Positions 25,301 to 37,063 of a stretch of DNA of 64,000 bases are shown in pieces (position 1 is the first letter of the stretch; every line of letters starts with the position of its first letter). Source of the stretch: Nissolia schottii (Eukaryota; Streptophyta; Magnoliopsida; Fabales; Fabaceae). The stretch spans positions 1,177,442 through 1,241,441 of the forward strand of contig QANU01006985.1 in assembly GCA_003254905.1 (NCBI GenBank). Reading direction: 5' to 3'. The translations under genes were made by a program, and so were the position numbers. The notes under the pieces are model-generated. The model did no database searches, was not told the DNA's origin, and was given only the letters and a program-made list of their open reading frames with translations.

Positions 25301-28300
25301 CTACAAATTAAATTTGAAGACGTTATTATTATATGCGCAAAGAGTATTTAAATAATTTAAATGATATTTATGCCATACAAAATTGATATGTATGATAATA
25401 CCATTCGTTCAAACAAGTTCGGTGCCTCAAGATCACAGTCGTAATTCACAAAGATGTCAACAAGCATCTGCGGATCCTTACATACTTTCTCTAACATCCT
25501 GCAAATCAACACTAAACCAAATCAATCACAAGCACAAGGAATGGCAAATGACATGTCATTGAGGTTAATTAACAGAAAATTAAAACCTTAGTACAATAAG
25601 TTTCAATCAACCAGGAAGAACATTATACCGAAGAACACTAAGTTTTTGGTTGACAGCAAATTCTAAACTGTCCAGTGGTCTTAGCACTATCAACGGAAAG
25701 AATATGCCTATTTCACCCTGAAAACAAAACAGAGGTGTAGAAACAGATGATGCACATCAAATTAACAGTATATCTCTGCTAAGAAACTTCTGTCAGATTT
25801 GCAAAATGACATGATGCATACTTTGAGACTTTCCCTGAATCGCAACAACAGCACCAAGAATATTCCAGTTGCATACTGCCAAACAAGAACAATGATATCA
25901 CAAAATTTACATGTATATCCTTAAAGATACGCCATACAAAGAAAGAAAACGAAGTTCAATAAAACAAGAAAACGAAGTTCAATAAAACCTGAAATATGAC
26001 AGGGGAGTGTGAAACTGAAGCTCGCAACAATGCATATGAAAGATATGCCTTCACTGAATCAATAAAATGGAAGTTCTTTGTGAATGAATGGCTAACTCCC
26101 TCTAATAAACCCTGAAACAACAATTAAAAAAAATTGTCTACAGTCAAAAAAGTAACTATGAATACTTGGGATGCTTGCACATCAAATGTAGAAGAACGAC
26201 GATTGGTTCTTTAACTCCCACATTATAATATGATAATCTATCTATTGTTTGGGTAAAGAAATCAACCACTAGCCACAAGTATAGTGGTAATTATTATACT
26301 ATGAAACGGTGCAAATTGATCGACCCCTGTTGCATGAACAACTACACTTCCATAAAAAAATAAAAATCATATGCCAGGCAGGTAGCATTTCTTTCCAACA
26401 TACCACTTCAATCCCTAGTTGCCTTATACCTGGTCACCAAGTTTAAACATTACATTTGTAAACTATAATCTTTTTTCTTATTTTGCGAAAAGAACACTAT
26501 TAGAAAGATGGAATGAGTTCAAAGAATAATAAAAGGACAATAAGATGGCATCCTTCCATAACACAAAAAAATTGCATTAAATACAAATGACAATATTGAA
26601 ACAAAATAATATCATTTTTCTTTCCTCAATCATCTTGACATTAAATATGATTCTAAATATTAACCAATGGAAATATCACTGAACAAGTCTGTAGCAGAAA
26701 ATCAAATGAACCAGCAAGTTGATCCATAGTTAACAAGGTCAAGCACATAATTACTTTTGCATGACTATGAGTAACATAATGTTCTGACATATTGTGCTGC
26801 AACTATTAACTAAGAAATAATAGAAGCTGAAATCACTGTGTAACCTGCAGAAGATCAAGAGACAATATCCTTGTCTTGGTTGTAACTTCATCATTATCTT
26901 CCTTCATACCCATCTGCCAAAATTTAATGTCGGGAATATAAGAGATGTTTGCAATAAATTAATCGCACTGCTAGTATTAAAGTGAGAGAACAAACCTTGC
27001 ATAGAGTGCGAAATACCAACAAAGCATCACGTTGTGCTATACTCATGCTCTCCAAATCAATCCCACTTGACAGAAGATCAGTAGTTTGAGCAACTATTCT
27101 CAGTGGGGAAAAAAATGGATAACCCAAAGTACTATATCATATTCATACCGTGTAATCTTTTTGCCATCTTCAGTATGCACAGCTTTGTCCAGCACAGCTT
27201 CTAAGCCCTATATAAAAAGATACAATCTAGTCATGATATGGACATGCTACAGAGTACTGGATTATATACATAACTAAACAAATTATTTACCTTGATATCA
27301 GCACCCCCAGCAAGATTTTGAAGTTCCTCCAGAGATGCTGGAGATGCATCCTTGGCTTGGATGAGTGCATCACCTAAAGTCATTTCTTTTTCATTTGAGT
27401 CTCCCATGGAAGTTTCATCAGATTTTGTGTTTAAATTATCCACCGAAGCTGCCTCTGCAGTTGTATGTCCACCAGAACCAGATGAAGTTTCAACCTGTAA
27501 ATTGATAGGAATTACCAAAAACTTTACTACAGAAGCAATAAGCCAAGTATGCTTAATATTAAGGAATTTTAAAAATCCCCACCGGATCAGTTTCCATTCT
27601 CCTGAAAATGATGCTGATCATCTGTGTCAGCATTGCCTTTGATGTTGCTTGGTTTATGGGACTCTTGCTACAAATCCAAACAATGAATCTGAGTACTATA
27701 AATTAACAATTACAACCATCGAAGACGTATCGAAATGAGTAATACCTATTTAGAGCAATATTGTAGCATACTCTAATAACTCCCAGCAAAGGTTCGCCAT
27801 GTACTGAATAACATAAATAACTAAATAAGGATTCAAATATAGCACGGAAAAAAAAAAGTGAGAAGGAAATATATAAATAAATAAATAAGAATGAGAGAAA
27901 AAGCATCCCAGAGCACCATGTACTGGTTTGGTAACCCAGGACCAATGCAAATGATCATGCAGACATAGTGAAAAGATAGCACTACAAATGCATGAAGTAC
28001 ATTATAATTGGTTTTTTCAGAACAAATGCTCTAAGACCCGAACTGTACACATATTGCTATAGTGCATGAAAGGAAAGCGGGCCTGTGTTAGTACTCTTGT
28101 CTTTTCTATTAATGAAGTTTCTTTTTTTCTTTTTTACCTTTCTCTTAACACAACAGTTTGACATCAAGGGTTTCCCAATAATGACAAATTGGAGTACTCA
28201 CAAGTCTCAATTCCCAATCTCAGGGTCCTTAAGTTCGATAAAAAGATCTACAATAAAACGAAAGAGTCTCAACTTAAACAAAAACCAAAAGGTGAGCAGC

Positions 28301-30886
28301 AGAACACTGAGGCTATCAGCATTAAATGACACATGCTCATTCTTCAAGAAAGCTATCTCATCAAAAATTTCCTGGGCGACATATGCTTGAGTAAAACTAC
28401 ATCATAACGGCAATGATTGCAATTCTAAATCCCAGCTTCTATCCCAACCTTTATGCCTCTAGAAAAGTGAAAAAGAAACAGATAAGGCCTCTAGAAAAGG
28501 AACACTTACCATCAAACATCCTCCCCCAAACCCAAAGTGAAAAACATCATGTAGAAACCAATGGTCTAAAGGAAGTGAATCCCTCAAAGATAAACTTCCA
28601 AGGGACTAGCATTAGTTGCATCAATCATTGTGGTGGTTGGTCTTTCCAAAGGGCCTTCTTTAAATATACCAAACCAGGGTTACAGGTCAAATTCTAGACA
28701 AAAGGCCTCACAGCTTTCCTCAGAGATAAAACAGAAATATACAACACAAAAATTAAGGAGAAGAGTAGTTTCCTCTACGCTCTACCCTTTCCTCTTGAAT
28801 AAAAATCCCCCCAAAGGAATCTCCTTGCTACTTCAGACAGATTAAACAACAGAATACATTACGTTCAAGGATGATGGAATAATTTAACTTTTGATAAAAA
28901 GAGACAAACTTGGCATAAACTATATAGAATGGTGAAGTTTGGCTTGATTTGCGTGTGACAAACAAAAAGAAATCTGTTGATGCTGCTGCATTATGGCATT
29001 CTGCTGGTTGCAAGAGTCGTAGGTGGCTGCTCTGTTGGCTACAAATATGACGTGATGGAGGGGGGGGCCGGGGTCAAATGCAATCAATACAAGAATCCTA
29101 ACTTGCACATACTGGAGTCCACATGTCCATAACTTAAGGAGATTTTGTTTTAATTTTGATCTGATTGATAGCTAAAAATGACGTTATATTCTGTTTGTAT
29201 CTAGGCCTACTTGGTATGAGATTTGATCCTCACTCCCCTCAGTGTTGGAGGGCAGAGTGGTATTAACTATCTAAAAACAAGATTAAATTAAGAAAAACAA
29301 TTATGCTGGGCAAACTATTGTACAGTTCGGCGTCCAACCAACTAAGCTATAGCCATACAATGATTGAAATTCTCATAAATATTTTGAAAAAGATAAAGTA
29401 ACACTTGAAAATGTATTACTCAAAAAAAAAGAACGTGTAAGCTAACCACCTTTGACTAGAAGCTTCCTTCTATGCTTTAAATAGACATTGCATATCATCT
29501 ACACACTATGGTATTGCAGGATACAGTGTACCAAAAAAATACCACATGACCACAGATTGTATGCCCATAACTTATTATCAGCAAGCATACATAACAAAAG
29601 AATGGGTTCATTTCTATTACAATGAATAAACACACCTCTGAATTTTGTGGAAGCCACAGCAGTAAGAAGTACCTTCAGCACTTGGAGAATAGTACTGCAT
29701 GTTGATCCAAAAAAATGAATAAGTATAACAAGAAACTTATATTCAGTGAGCACTGCCTATGTGTAGTGATTAGCATACCTGTCAGGTGATGAATTATCAA
29801 TACAACTGCACACCATGTTTAGAATGTCTGTAAACAGTGGGACATTTTTACCACCATCTAACCCAGGATCTCCTTCCAAATGATCATAAGCAATAAGTTT
29901 CTGTATTCACAGTAATCAGGCAGAATGAGTGAACTTTTGCCAATTTTGCATGACTATGGATCATAAGAGTTATAGGACCAATTAAACAGCTTATTGAATA
30001 GAATCAATAAAGCATGCACATACATGAAGACAATCTAAAGCAGGTTCTAGGATTTTCAAATTCTTTGTCTCAAATGCAAGTCGAAGAGGATTTAAAACAA
30101 GCTCCGCATCAGCTCCATCAAGCGTATTCCCAGCATTCGCTAGGGCAACAGTAATATTGCCACTCTTAGGCCTGCTACCATGATCTGTTGCGTCAGAAGC
30201 ATGCTCAGCCTTCTTTGACTGATCTGCTTCTGTTCTAGTCGCTGCCCCACCTTCAATTTCATTTGTGCTAGCAACAACCAAAAATAAATCAAATGTTAAA
30301 ACTAAAGGGATCACCCATCCATTCATGGAATGTCTGACTCCACTTTCACCATTTAAGGCTAATTCATTATTCATTTTCCTTAACCTACTGCATAAACCCT
30401 CAATTACAAATACTCAAAACGCACCAATGCTCAAAGTTTCGACCAAAAGATTTTACCTCCCAGATTCAGCTGAGGGTGCCGCTTGATTGACCTCACTCTG
30501 AATTTCCTGCTTTCCCTGGCTGGCCTCTTTCACAATATCTGGAACAATAATACACAAAAAGGTAATCCAATTAACAATAAGATTATCATTAGCATCATAG
30601 CTCCGTGAACTTTAACGATCAATGCCGCCAATTGAACAATGAAACAAATAAACATAATAAAAAGATAATAAACATCAATTACGGATTAAAAGTTCAAAAC
30701 ACGAGAGCTAAGAAAGCAAAGGCAGAACAAAACGATGGAAACAGGGATCTAGGGTTGAGAACGAGGAAGCGAACCGGTGTAATTCTGAATAGCTTTCTGC
30801 AGGTCAGGGTACTTCTTGCCGGAACACTCCTTGAGCATAGAATCGAACGCTCGAGTGAGGAAACCGCCGGCTGCACCTCCTGCCAT
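16987..30886 (-). CDS. BIG5: Brefeldin A-inhibited ARF guanine nucleotide-exchange factor, BIG5/BEN1/MIN7 type
   Basis: Large Sec7 ARF-GEF that loads GTP on ARF GTPases at the trans-Golgi/early endosome. In Arabidopsis this member (MIN7/BEN1) serves endosomal recycling and immunity. About 33 exons give about 1,780 residues, from [18 protein letters not shown] (ATG at 30886) to [14 protein letters not shown] (exon 17049-16987). N-terminal DCB/HUS exons lie at about 30.5-25.2 kb ([50 protein letters not shown]). The Sec7 domain spans exons at about 24803-24693, 24606-24420 and 24041-23416 and has the glutamic finger in [20 protein letters not shown] and the loop [21 protein letters not shown]-terminal HDS exons run from 23268 to 16987. 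Every junction I checked kept frame, and no stops were found, so the gene appears intact. Exons 5 and 6 are separated by about 1.8 kb of intron. Confidence 0.95.
19264..19312. repeat. CA/GA microsatellite in an ARF-GEF intron
   Basis: An uninterrupted run of about 19 AC units is followed by a short GA run. It lies in the intron between the exons at about 19448-19334 and 18925-18788. Confidence 0.9.
19943..20224. mobile_element. 282-bp foldback element (MULE-type MITE) in an ARF-GEF intron
   Basis: The two ends are inverted copies beginning GACAATTTTACTCTTTTG and remain alignable for about 75 bp with a few substitutions. The element is bracketed by a perfect 9-bp direct repeat GAAGATATA at 19934-19942 and 20225-20233, the duplication length typical of Mutator-like elements. 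Inner parts repeat a motif around ACTGTTTTGAAA. It lies between the exons ending at 20282 and starting at 19708, so transcripts should remove it by splicing. No ORF. Confidence 0.85.
29200..29345 (-). repeat. Possible tRNA-derived SINE head in an ARF-GEF intron
   Basis: On the minus strand a box A-like stretch (TAGCTTAGTTGGTTGGA) is followed about 110 nt later by a box B-like stretch (AGGATCAAATCTC). That order fits a tRNA-derived SINE promoter, but the spacing is much longer than in a tRNA. No poly-A tail or target duplication was defined. Confidence 0.3.
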
Positions 30887-33800
30887 TTTCCTCTCCAATT
30901 ACACTGCGGAAGCACAGATCACATGCAGCGTCGGAATTCGGAACCAGAATTCGAGGAAATGCAGGGCGGAATTACAGATCATGCGAAATCGGAACGCGAT
31001 CTTTCTATCCCAAGAGGTCGCATACGACGACTGTGACTTTTCCGGCGGCGAAGGAATTCGATGCCGAGAGAGAGAAGAAGAAGAAGAAGCTGGGAAAAGT
31101 AAGAGAGATCTGAGAAATGTGAAGAAGCAGAATAGATCTGTGTGTATCTAATCAAATGTATTTTTCCATTGCTTTGCTTCAAGTTGAGATTTTAGAACAT
31201 AGCTAAATTTTGGAAGACTAAGGGGGTAGTACTGTGTAATACTCTTTTTGTTTTTTTCCTACAAATATAAATATTATTCAGACCGATAAATATTTCGTTT
31301 TATTTTTTACTTTTTGGGTCGACCATTTTTCTTTTTCAATTTGTATAATCGGATAATATTGGGCCTTATGGGCTCATCTGTTTTATTTTGGATCTGCAGT
31401 TTGGGCTTTGTATTCAACGTACGTGGCCATCAACTCCACTTGAGAACCCAGTCCATAGTAATGCCCTAAATATTTAATAGGAATAAAATCATATGGCCAT
31501 TAACGCAGCATAAATTCAAGTGGCTCGATGCTCAGTTTTAACTTTTAAGTGAGATCCTGGCTTTAAGTTTTGTAGATTAAAAATAAATTAGTGTTGATAG
31601 AGTTTTATTCATATATGAAATTGATTCAGCTTGAGTTAGATTTATTGAAATCTAATAGATTTTATATATTGGTTTAGATTTTTTTTTAAAAATCGTGTAT
31701 GGGCCGATCCAAAAAGAAGTTACGAGTTGGACCAAGACTAGATAACTAGTTATTTCCTCATAAAACCCCCTACTCTAGCATTCGAGTATAGCCTTATGCC
31801 CTTTGTCTTTTTAGGCTAGAAGGTCTATTAGACTAGTTTAAAGTTATGTTGCCAGTCAAACTTATTAAAATCTTTCTCTTAATGTTCTTTAAATATTGAT
31901 TTAAGAGTGAATTTCAATGTTTTTTGTAATCAATATTTAAGTGACATCTTAGGTTATCTCTTAAATAATGTCTATAAAAACAAATAACACTCCTATGCGA
32001 AATAACTAAATGGACTCGTTTATCTTCAAGTAAATGTTGAAATTTATCAAACAAATTATGCATCATAGAAAGGGAATCACAAAGGGATCAAAGTGTAATC
32101 CTAAACTCTCTTATTGAAAGGACAGCTTAACTAATATTAGGTTGCTATCATGTCTACAAAACTTAGTCTCAGCATAATACTCACTAGTGAGAATATTTCA
32201 AATAGAAAAGGTAAGTTTATGCAATACATATAGATACAACGGCTTTACCTTTGTTTAAAGATTAAATGACATCATCTGTGGTATGGTCTACATGGTTGAT
32301 ATACAATACAATACTACTACAGTGAGGCTTACGAAAGCTAAAAGAGTGTTAGTTGATTAATTATTCAGAATGATATTATTATAAATACTGAATTAGAAGT
32401 TGAATTGGAAGATATAGTAGGTATTTAGGTATATGACGTTGAGACATAATGTTGAAGGATATATATAAAATATGATTATGGTTCAATTATTGATGTAACA
32501 TATGCAATACAGTTGGGCTGGACTAGCCCCACACACATAGCAAACGCAATCTTTAATTAAAAAGATAAATCACCTCTTTATGTAATGGCTTTGATTTTTG
32601 CTAGCCTGTAGAAACAGATCATCCCTGATTAGAATATGATTTAGTGGCTGTCTAAACTTTTTTACTTTTGTTGTGCCAATAAAATCTTCTGTTGCTCAGT
32701 ACTGAATCATTTATATGCTTTGCACCAAAAGCAGTGAAAAGAAAAATAGCTTCTTATCTTTTGTTGAACAATGAACATATTCATAATTTTTGTTATTGAT
32801 ATAAAATTATTTTAATAAGTAATTTATAAGTATATTTATAAGAATTAAAAAAATTATAGAAATATGTCTTGATCTTAATAAAATGACTAACACTAAATTC
32901 GTCTACAGTTTACCTTAACCAAAAAAAAGGAAAGAATGTTATCTCACAGAGACATTTTCCGCTAGTTGCTCATAGATAAAATCACTTGCACAGAACAATT
33001 TTTTTGGCCTTGAAGGGCAAGATCACACACTCTTTATTGCCCCAAAGATAAGAGTTGCAAACTAGGGCTAACTATGCGTGTGTACGTGGGTAAGTGTTAT
33101 TTGTTGGAGTATGATGCCAACAGTGACGCTAACAACATAGCAACTTTATGTATATTTTGTACGATTTCCTTTTAATCTTTTTAGCTACTTGTACCTGAAG
33201 TATGACGCATAGTTGCTGTACTGTTGTAATCTTGCTCAATACTTTGAAGAAATGAATCATTTGCTTTGTTGCATAAGCAGGGGAGAACTAGTTAACTTAC
33301 CTATCTCTATTGAAGGAATGAAGGACAGTCGTTTGACATAACATAAAATCATGATTTAAGGAGTAATTAATATCCTGTTTTAATCCTTGAAAGTTACACT
33401 CTTTATCACCTTAGCCCTCTAAAATGGATTGTTACCATACAAGTCCCTACAAAAACTAAAATGACACAATATTTATCATTTTGGAGGATTACCTTGGCAA
33501 GACAAAAGTACAAATTATTTAACTATTTTAAATATTTGAAAAACTTATGTGATGACAATAATTTTTTAAAAAATTAATATGTTTAAGAAATTTACGTGAT
33601 GACAATAATCTTTAAAAGGCTATTAAAATCTTTAAAAAATTTATGTGATGACAATGATTTTTAGATGACTAATGCAACTCAACGTATATTTATTGAGAAC
33701 TAAAATAAGGTTTTATTCTTTTAATAAAACATATGATATCATTACAGCACAGGCTACAACAAAATGGTTTGAGACACTCGTTTAAGGGGGAGGGGGTAAT

Positions 33801-34262
33801 TTGCACAAGCATGGCCTTGCTCATTTTACAACCAAACAGAAAACCATAAACACAAGAATGGAATATATCATATAACTAAATATTTGTCAAATGTTAAAAA
33901 CCAAATCTTATATACACAACAAAGTCCCAAACTAAAGTTTTTCGGTCTGGTGGTGTACCTACTTATTTCCTTGCATCACCCAACAAGGCAAAGAGAGAAT
34001 CTCTCATCTTCATCTCAGTGTCCCAAGATGAAAAATATTATTTGTATCTAAGTAAGATGTGAGATATCGTCCCGACTCATCCATAAAATTTCATTAGAAC
34101 GTGAGCTGACACAATATTTCACACAACATAAATACAAATAACACAAGCCATCTCCAACTGCATTATGATGATCAAACTCAACAAACAATAATGAATTCCC
34201 TAAACCCCTAACTAAAACCTATTTATACAATTTTATACTTGTTGTTGCAACAAAAAGAGCAG
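30887..34262. other. Intergenic region between ARF-GEF and RING-H2 genes
   Basis: It holds the promoter and leader of the ARF-GEF gene at its left end and the 3' UTR of the RING-H2 gene at its right end. The middle is AT-rich. Three imperfect copies of a unit containing ATGTGATGACAATAATTTTT occur at about 33545-33665. No gene was recognised. Confidence 0.5.
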
Positions 34263-34826
34263 CTAACAAGGGAGTAGATCATCCCCAAAGAGGTAGAGCA
34301 ATCTCTCCACAGCCCAACTAGGCTGAGCAGGAGGATGAGGCACACATCCAAACCCCTCTGAAGAAGATGAAGATGAAGATGAAGATGAGAAGCAACAATA
34401 AGGTGTGAGCAGAGGAGCCCTGCATAGTGGACATGTTGGGTTATGGTGGTTACTGTTGTCATGGTCAAGCCACCTGTCAATGCAATCCCTGTGGAACACG
34501 TGGTAACAGTTCATGAGTTCCCTAACCTCGTCCTCCACCTTCAACTGGTTCAGGCAAACGGCACACGTCTCCTCTGTCTCCGGGAACCTGTCCACTATGT
34601 CTCCAAAGGTTGTTAAGAGAAGGGTGTTGTCTCTTATGGCTTGTGAAGACACACATGAAGGAGAACAGGGTTCAGATGGAGAAGGGGTTCTTCTGTCTTT
34701 GATGAGCCTGAAAACAAAGCAGAGGACCCATCTGAGGATGGCGATTATTAGAGCTGCTTCGTATATGGCTTGACCTATTGTCAAACCAGATGATGAAGAA
34801 GTTGAGTTCTCAACATAGAAACCCAT
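34263..34826 (-). CDS. RING-H2 finger protein, membrane-anchored E3 ubiquitin ligase-like
   Basis: Single-exon gene of 187 residues. An N-terminal hydrophobic stretch (about 16-42, IYEAALIIAILRWVLCFVF) suggests a membrane anchor. A complete C3H2C3 RING-H2 finger follows with Cys88, Cys91, Cys107, His109, His112, Cys115, Cys132 and Cys135 (TCAVCLNQL, CYHVFHRDCIDRWL, CPLCRAPL). It would recruit an E2 and ubiquitinate partners not identifiable here. A run of about ten serines precedes the C-terminal tail. The layout resembles the small plant BRH1/XERICO/RHA-type proteins. I start at MGFYVEN because the reading frame upstream is low-complexity leader sequence; a longer start at 35033 is open but unlikely. 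Confidence 0.93.
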   Translation of the reverse strand: MGFYVENSTSSSSGLTIGQAIYEAALIIAILRWVLCFVFRLIKDRRTPSPSEPCSPSCVSSQAIRDNTLLLTTFGDIVDRFPETEETCAVCLNQLKVEDEVRELMNCYHVFHRDCIDRWLDHDNSNHHNPTCPLCRAPLLTPYCCFSSSSSSSSSSEGFGCVPHPPAQPSWAVERLLYLFGDDLLPC

Positions 34827-34867
34827 CGAAAGAAAGGAGGGAAAGATATCAAGAATTGATGGAGGAA

Positions 34868-34952
34868 GTGAGAGAGAGAGAGAGAGAGAAAGAAGGAAGG
34901 GGGAAAGGGGGGAAGTTCCGATGAGGGGGATGGCTTCTTTATAAAGGCAAAA
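34868..34952 (-). promoter_or_regulatory. TATA-like box and CT-repeat leader of the RING-H2 gene
   Basis: On the minus strand a TTTATAAAG motif lies near 34940-34950, about 115 bp before the ATG. A CT run (GA on the plus strand, 34870-34889) lies between them. Pyrimidine-rich leaders are common in plant genes. Assigned by position only. Confidence 0.45.
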
Positions 34953-37063
34953 ATTGAGATGGTGGTGGAGTCTGCTTTTTTTCCCTTCGTTCACTTTGGC
35001 TTTCTTTGTGTGCTTTATTTCCCTCCCTTCCACTTTCTTTCTTTAGTTTCCCTTTATTACATTACAAAAATAAAACGTCTATGCCTATACTGAAAAAATA
35101 AATGTTATAAATTAGAAAAATAAATATTATTAAATATAAAAAATAAATAATATTAAATACGTATTTACATGGACACAAAAAAATTCTTAATGATAATGTT
35201 TATTTTTTGTTTTATATCAATATTAAATTCAAATGTGTACAAGACATGTAAAAAATATTTGATGACAACTATTGGGCTACTGATTTTAAGATGTGCAAAT
35301 AGTAAGATTGACTGCATAATTATATTGTAATTACTATAAAATATAAATTATAGTTGGGTTCATTATACACAAAATGTCATACAAATTCATTTTTTATCTA
35401 TTATTAAATAAGATATTAACTGTCATATGTACTATTAAAATTTTATTTCACGATTAATGTGTAGTGACTCGTTACCATATTCGAGACATTCAAATAACAT
35501 GACTCTTATTGTGATTAGGATTATTTTATTTTTCATGGTTTGGTATTAAATGTTTCTTTTCCACCGTCCTTTATGTGATTAGGTGTATAAAGGGGTCACC
35601 GACTAGTCATTGACACTCTTCCGCGTGCATGCTATTGTCTATGTCACAACCCAACTTGAGGGTGGGGTTAGTTAACCCATGATTGAATAAATAAATAAAT
35701 AATCAATGGGCTGATTAAACCCTTGATATATCTTGCACAAAAAAAAAAAACTAATTTATCTTGAGATTTAACAATATATCATGAGATTCTATTTATTCTT
35801 GAGATTCTACCCCTGCAGCAGCAGTATGTATTACCATGCACTCCACTGATTCTATATTTATATGGTAAATGGTACATACACACCAAAAATTCTGACATAA
35901 ATACACTTTATCTTGCAACAAAAGTGAGTTCTAATATCAATCTTATTTGAGATCGATACATTCACTCGTTAATGAATTTTATCAATTTTGTTGTAAGTAA
36001 ACTTAAATAAAAGATGTTAAACTTAATATCCAAGAATATTTCCATATTTTTGTAGTAAAGTTTAAGATGATGTAGCAAGTGCTGTGAAGAGGCTAAAAGA
36101 AAAAGAAAGACAAGAATGCCTACGTCTACTTTCTTTTAATGTAGCAAATCAGCTCATGGTCACTTGCTAGCCACTTGGAAACATAATGTGCACTGCACTC
36201 TAATGCAATTGATCATTCCAACTTTAATAAAACTCCTGCCCCATAAACTACTACTGGTGCCATCAATTATGTCCATGATGAATGATCATTATGATATTAT
36301 GACACAGTTTTGTTAGAATAATGAGATATGTTAGGTGAAAAATATAAAGGGCTCATTCTAGACATGGTACCAGGTCAGCATCCTTTTTCACGAGATCACG
36401 AATCGTCATGAATGGCCCCACTGCATGTGCTGATTCCTAACATCCTAGTCAGATCCAACCTATGCACCATTTCCACAATTTGGTTGAGATGTACGATGAA
36501 CACAACAAGAAGGAATGGGTGCAGCATATTGGAAGTGGTTGAGGTAGAAAAAGGATGAAATGACTTAACACGTTTGCAATATACAAAGGAAAAAGAAAAA
36601 AGATGGAGAAAAAAAAAAAGATATGACCCTGCTATGAAAGCAGGTTTATTACATGACATCATTCCAAAAATCACTTATTAGATTTTTTTTTTCTTCCTTC
36701 TCTTTAATACCATCCTCAAACAGGGTTTAAGAAGCTGAGAAATTTTTGCACTGAATTCACAACATTTTATACCATTCAACAAAAGAGAGATGCATACTAA
36801 AAGATGCTTCTTATGCCTCATACATCAAACAAGTTTACAAACTTGGTACTCCCAAAGTAGTGTAGCTCAAGAAAGATGTATCTTATACAGGCCTGCATCC
36901 TAAGTCTGCCATTTCAAATAGGAATGAATTGAACTTCAGTTCTGTCTCATTTTATGGAACCAGAAAACTTCTGTTCTGCAAGCAGAGAACCTTTTTGACA
37001 CTGGCAATAGTTCAAGCTGTATTTGGGGCACCGCACAAGTAGATAATTAATACAAGTAATGGA
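34953..37063. other. Intergenic region, RING-H2 promoter side and 3' flank of the FYVE gene
   Basis: AT-rich DNA without a recognisable gene. The few open frames here are short and low-complexity. No bounded repeat was found. Confidence 0.5.

Noticed and set aside
34827..35033. 69-residue N-terminal extension of the RING-H2 frame
   Set aside because: Low-complexity leader translated from CT repeats and a TATA-like region; the protein start at 34826 fits the family.
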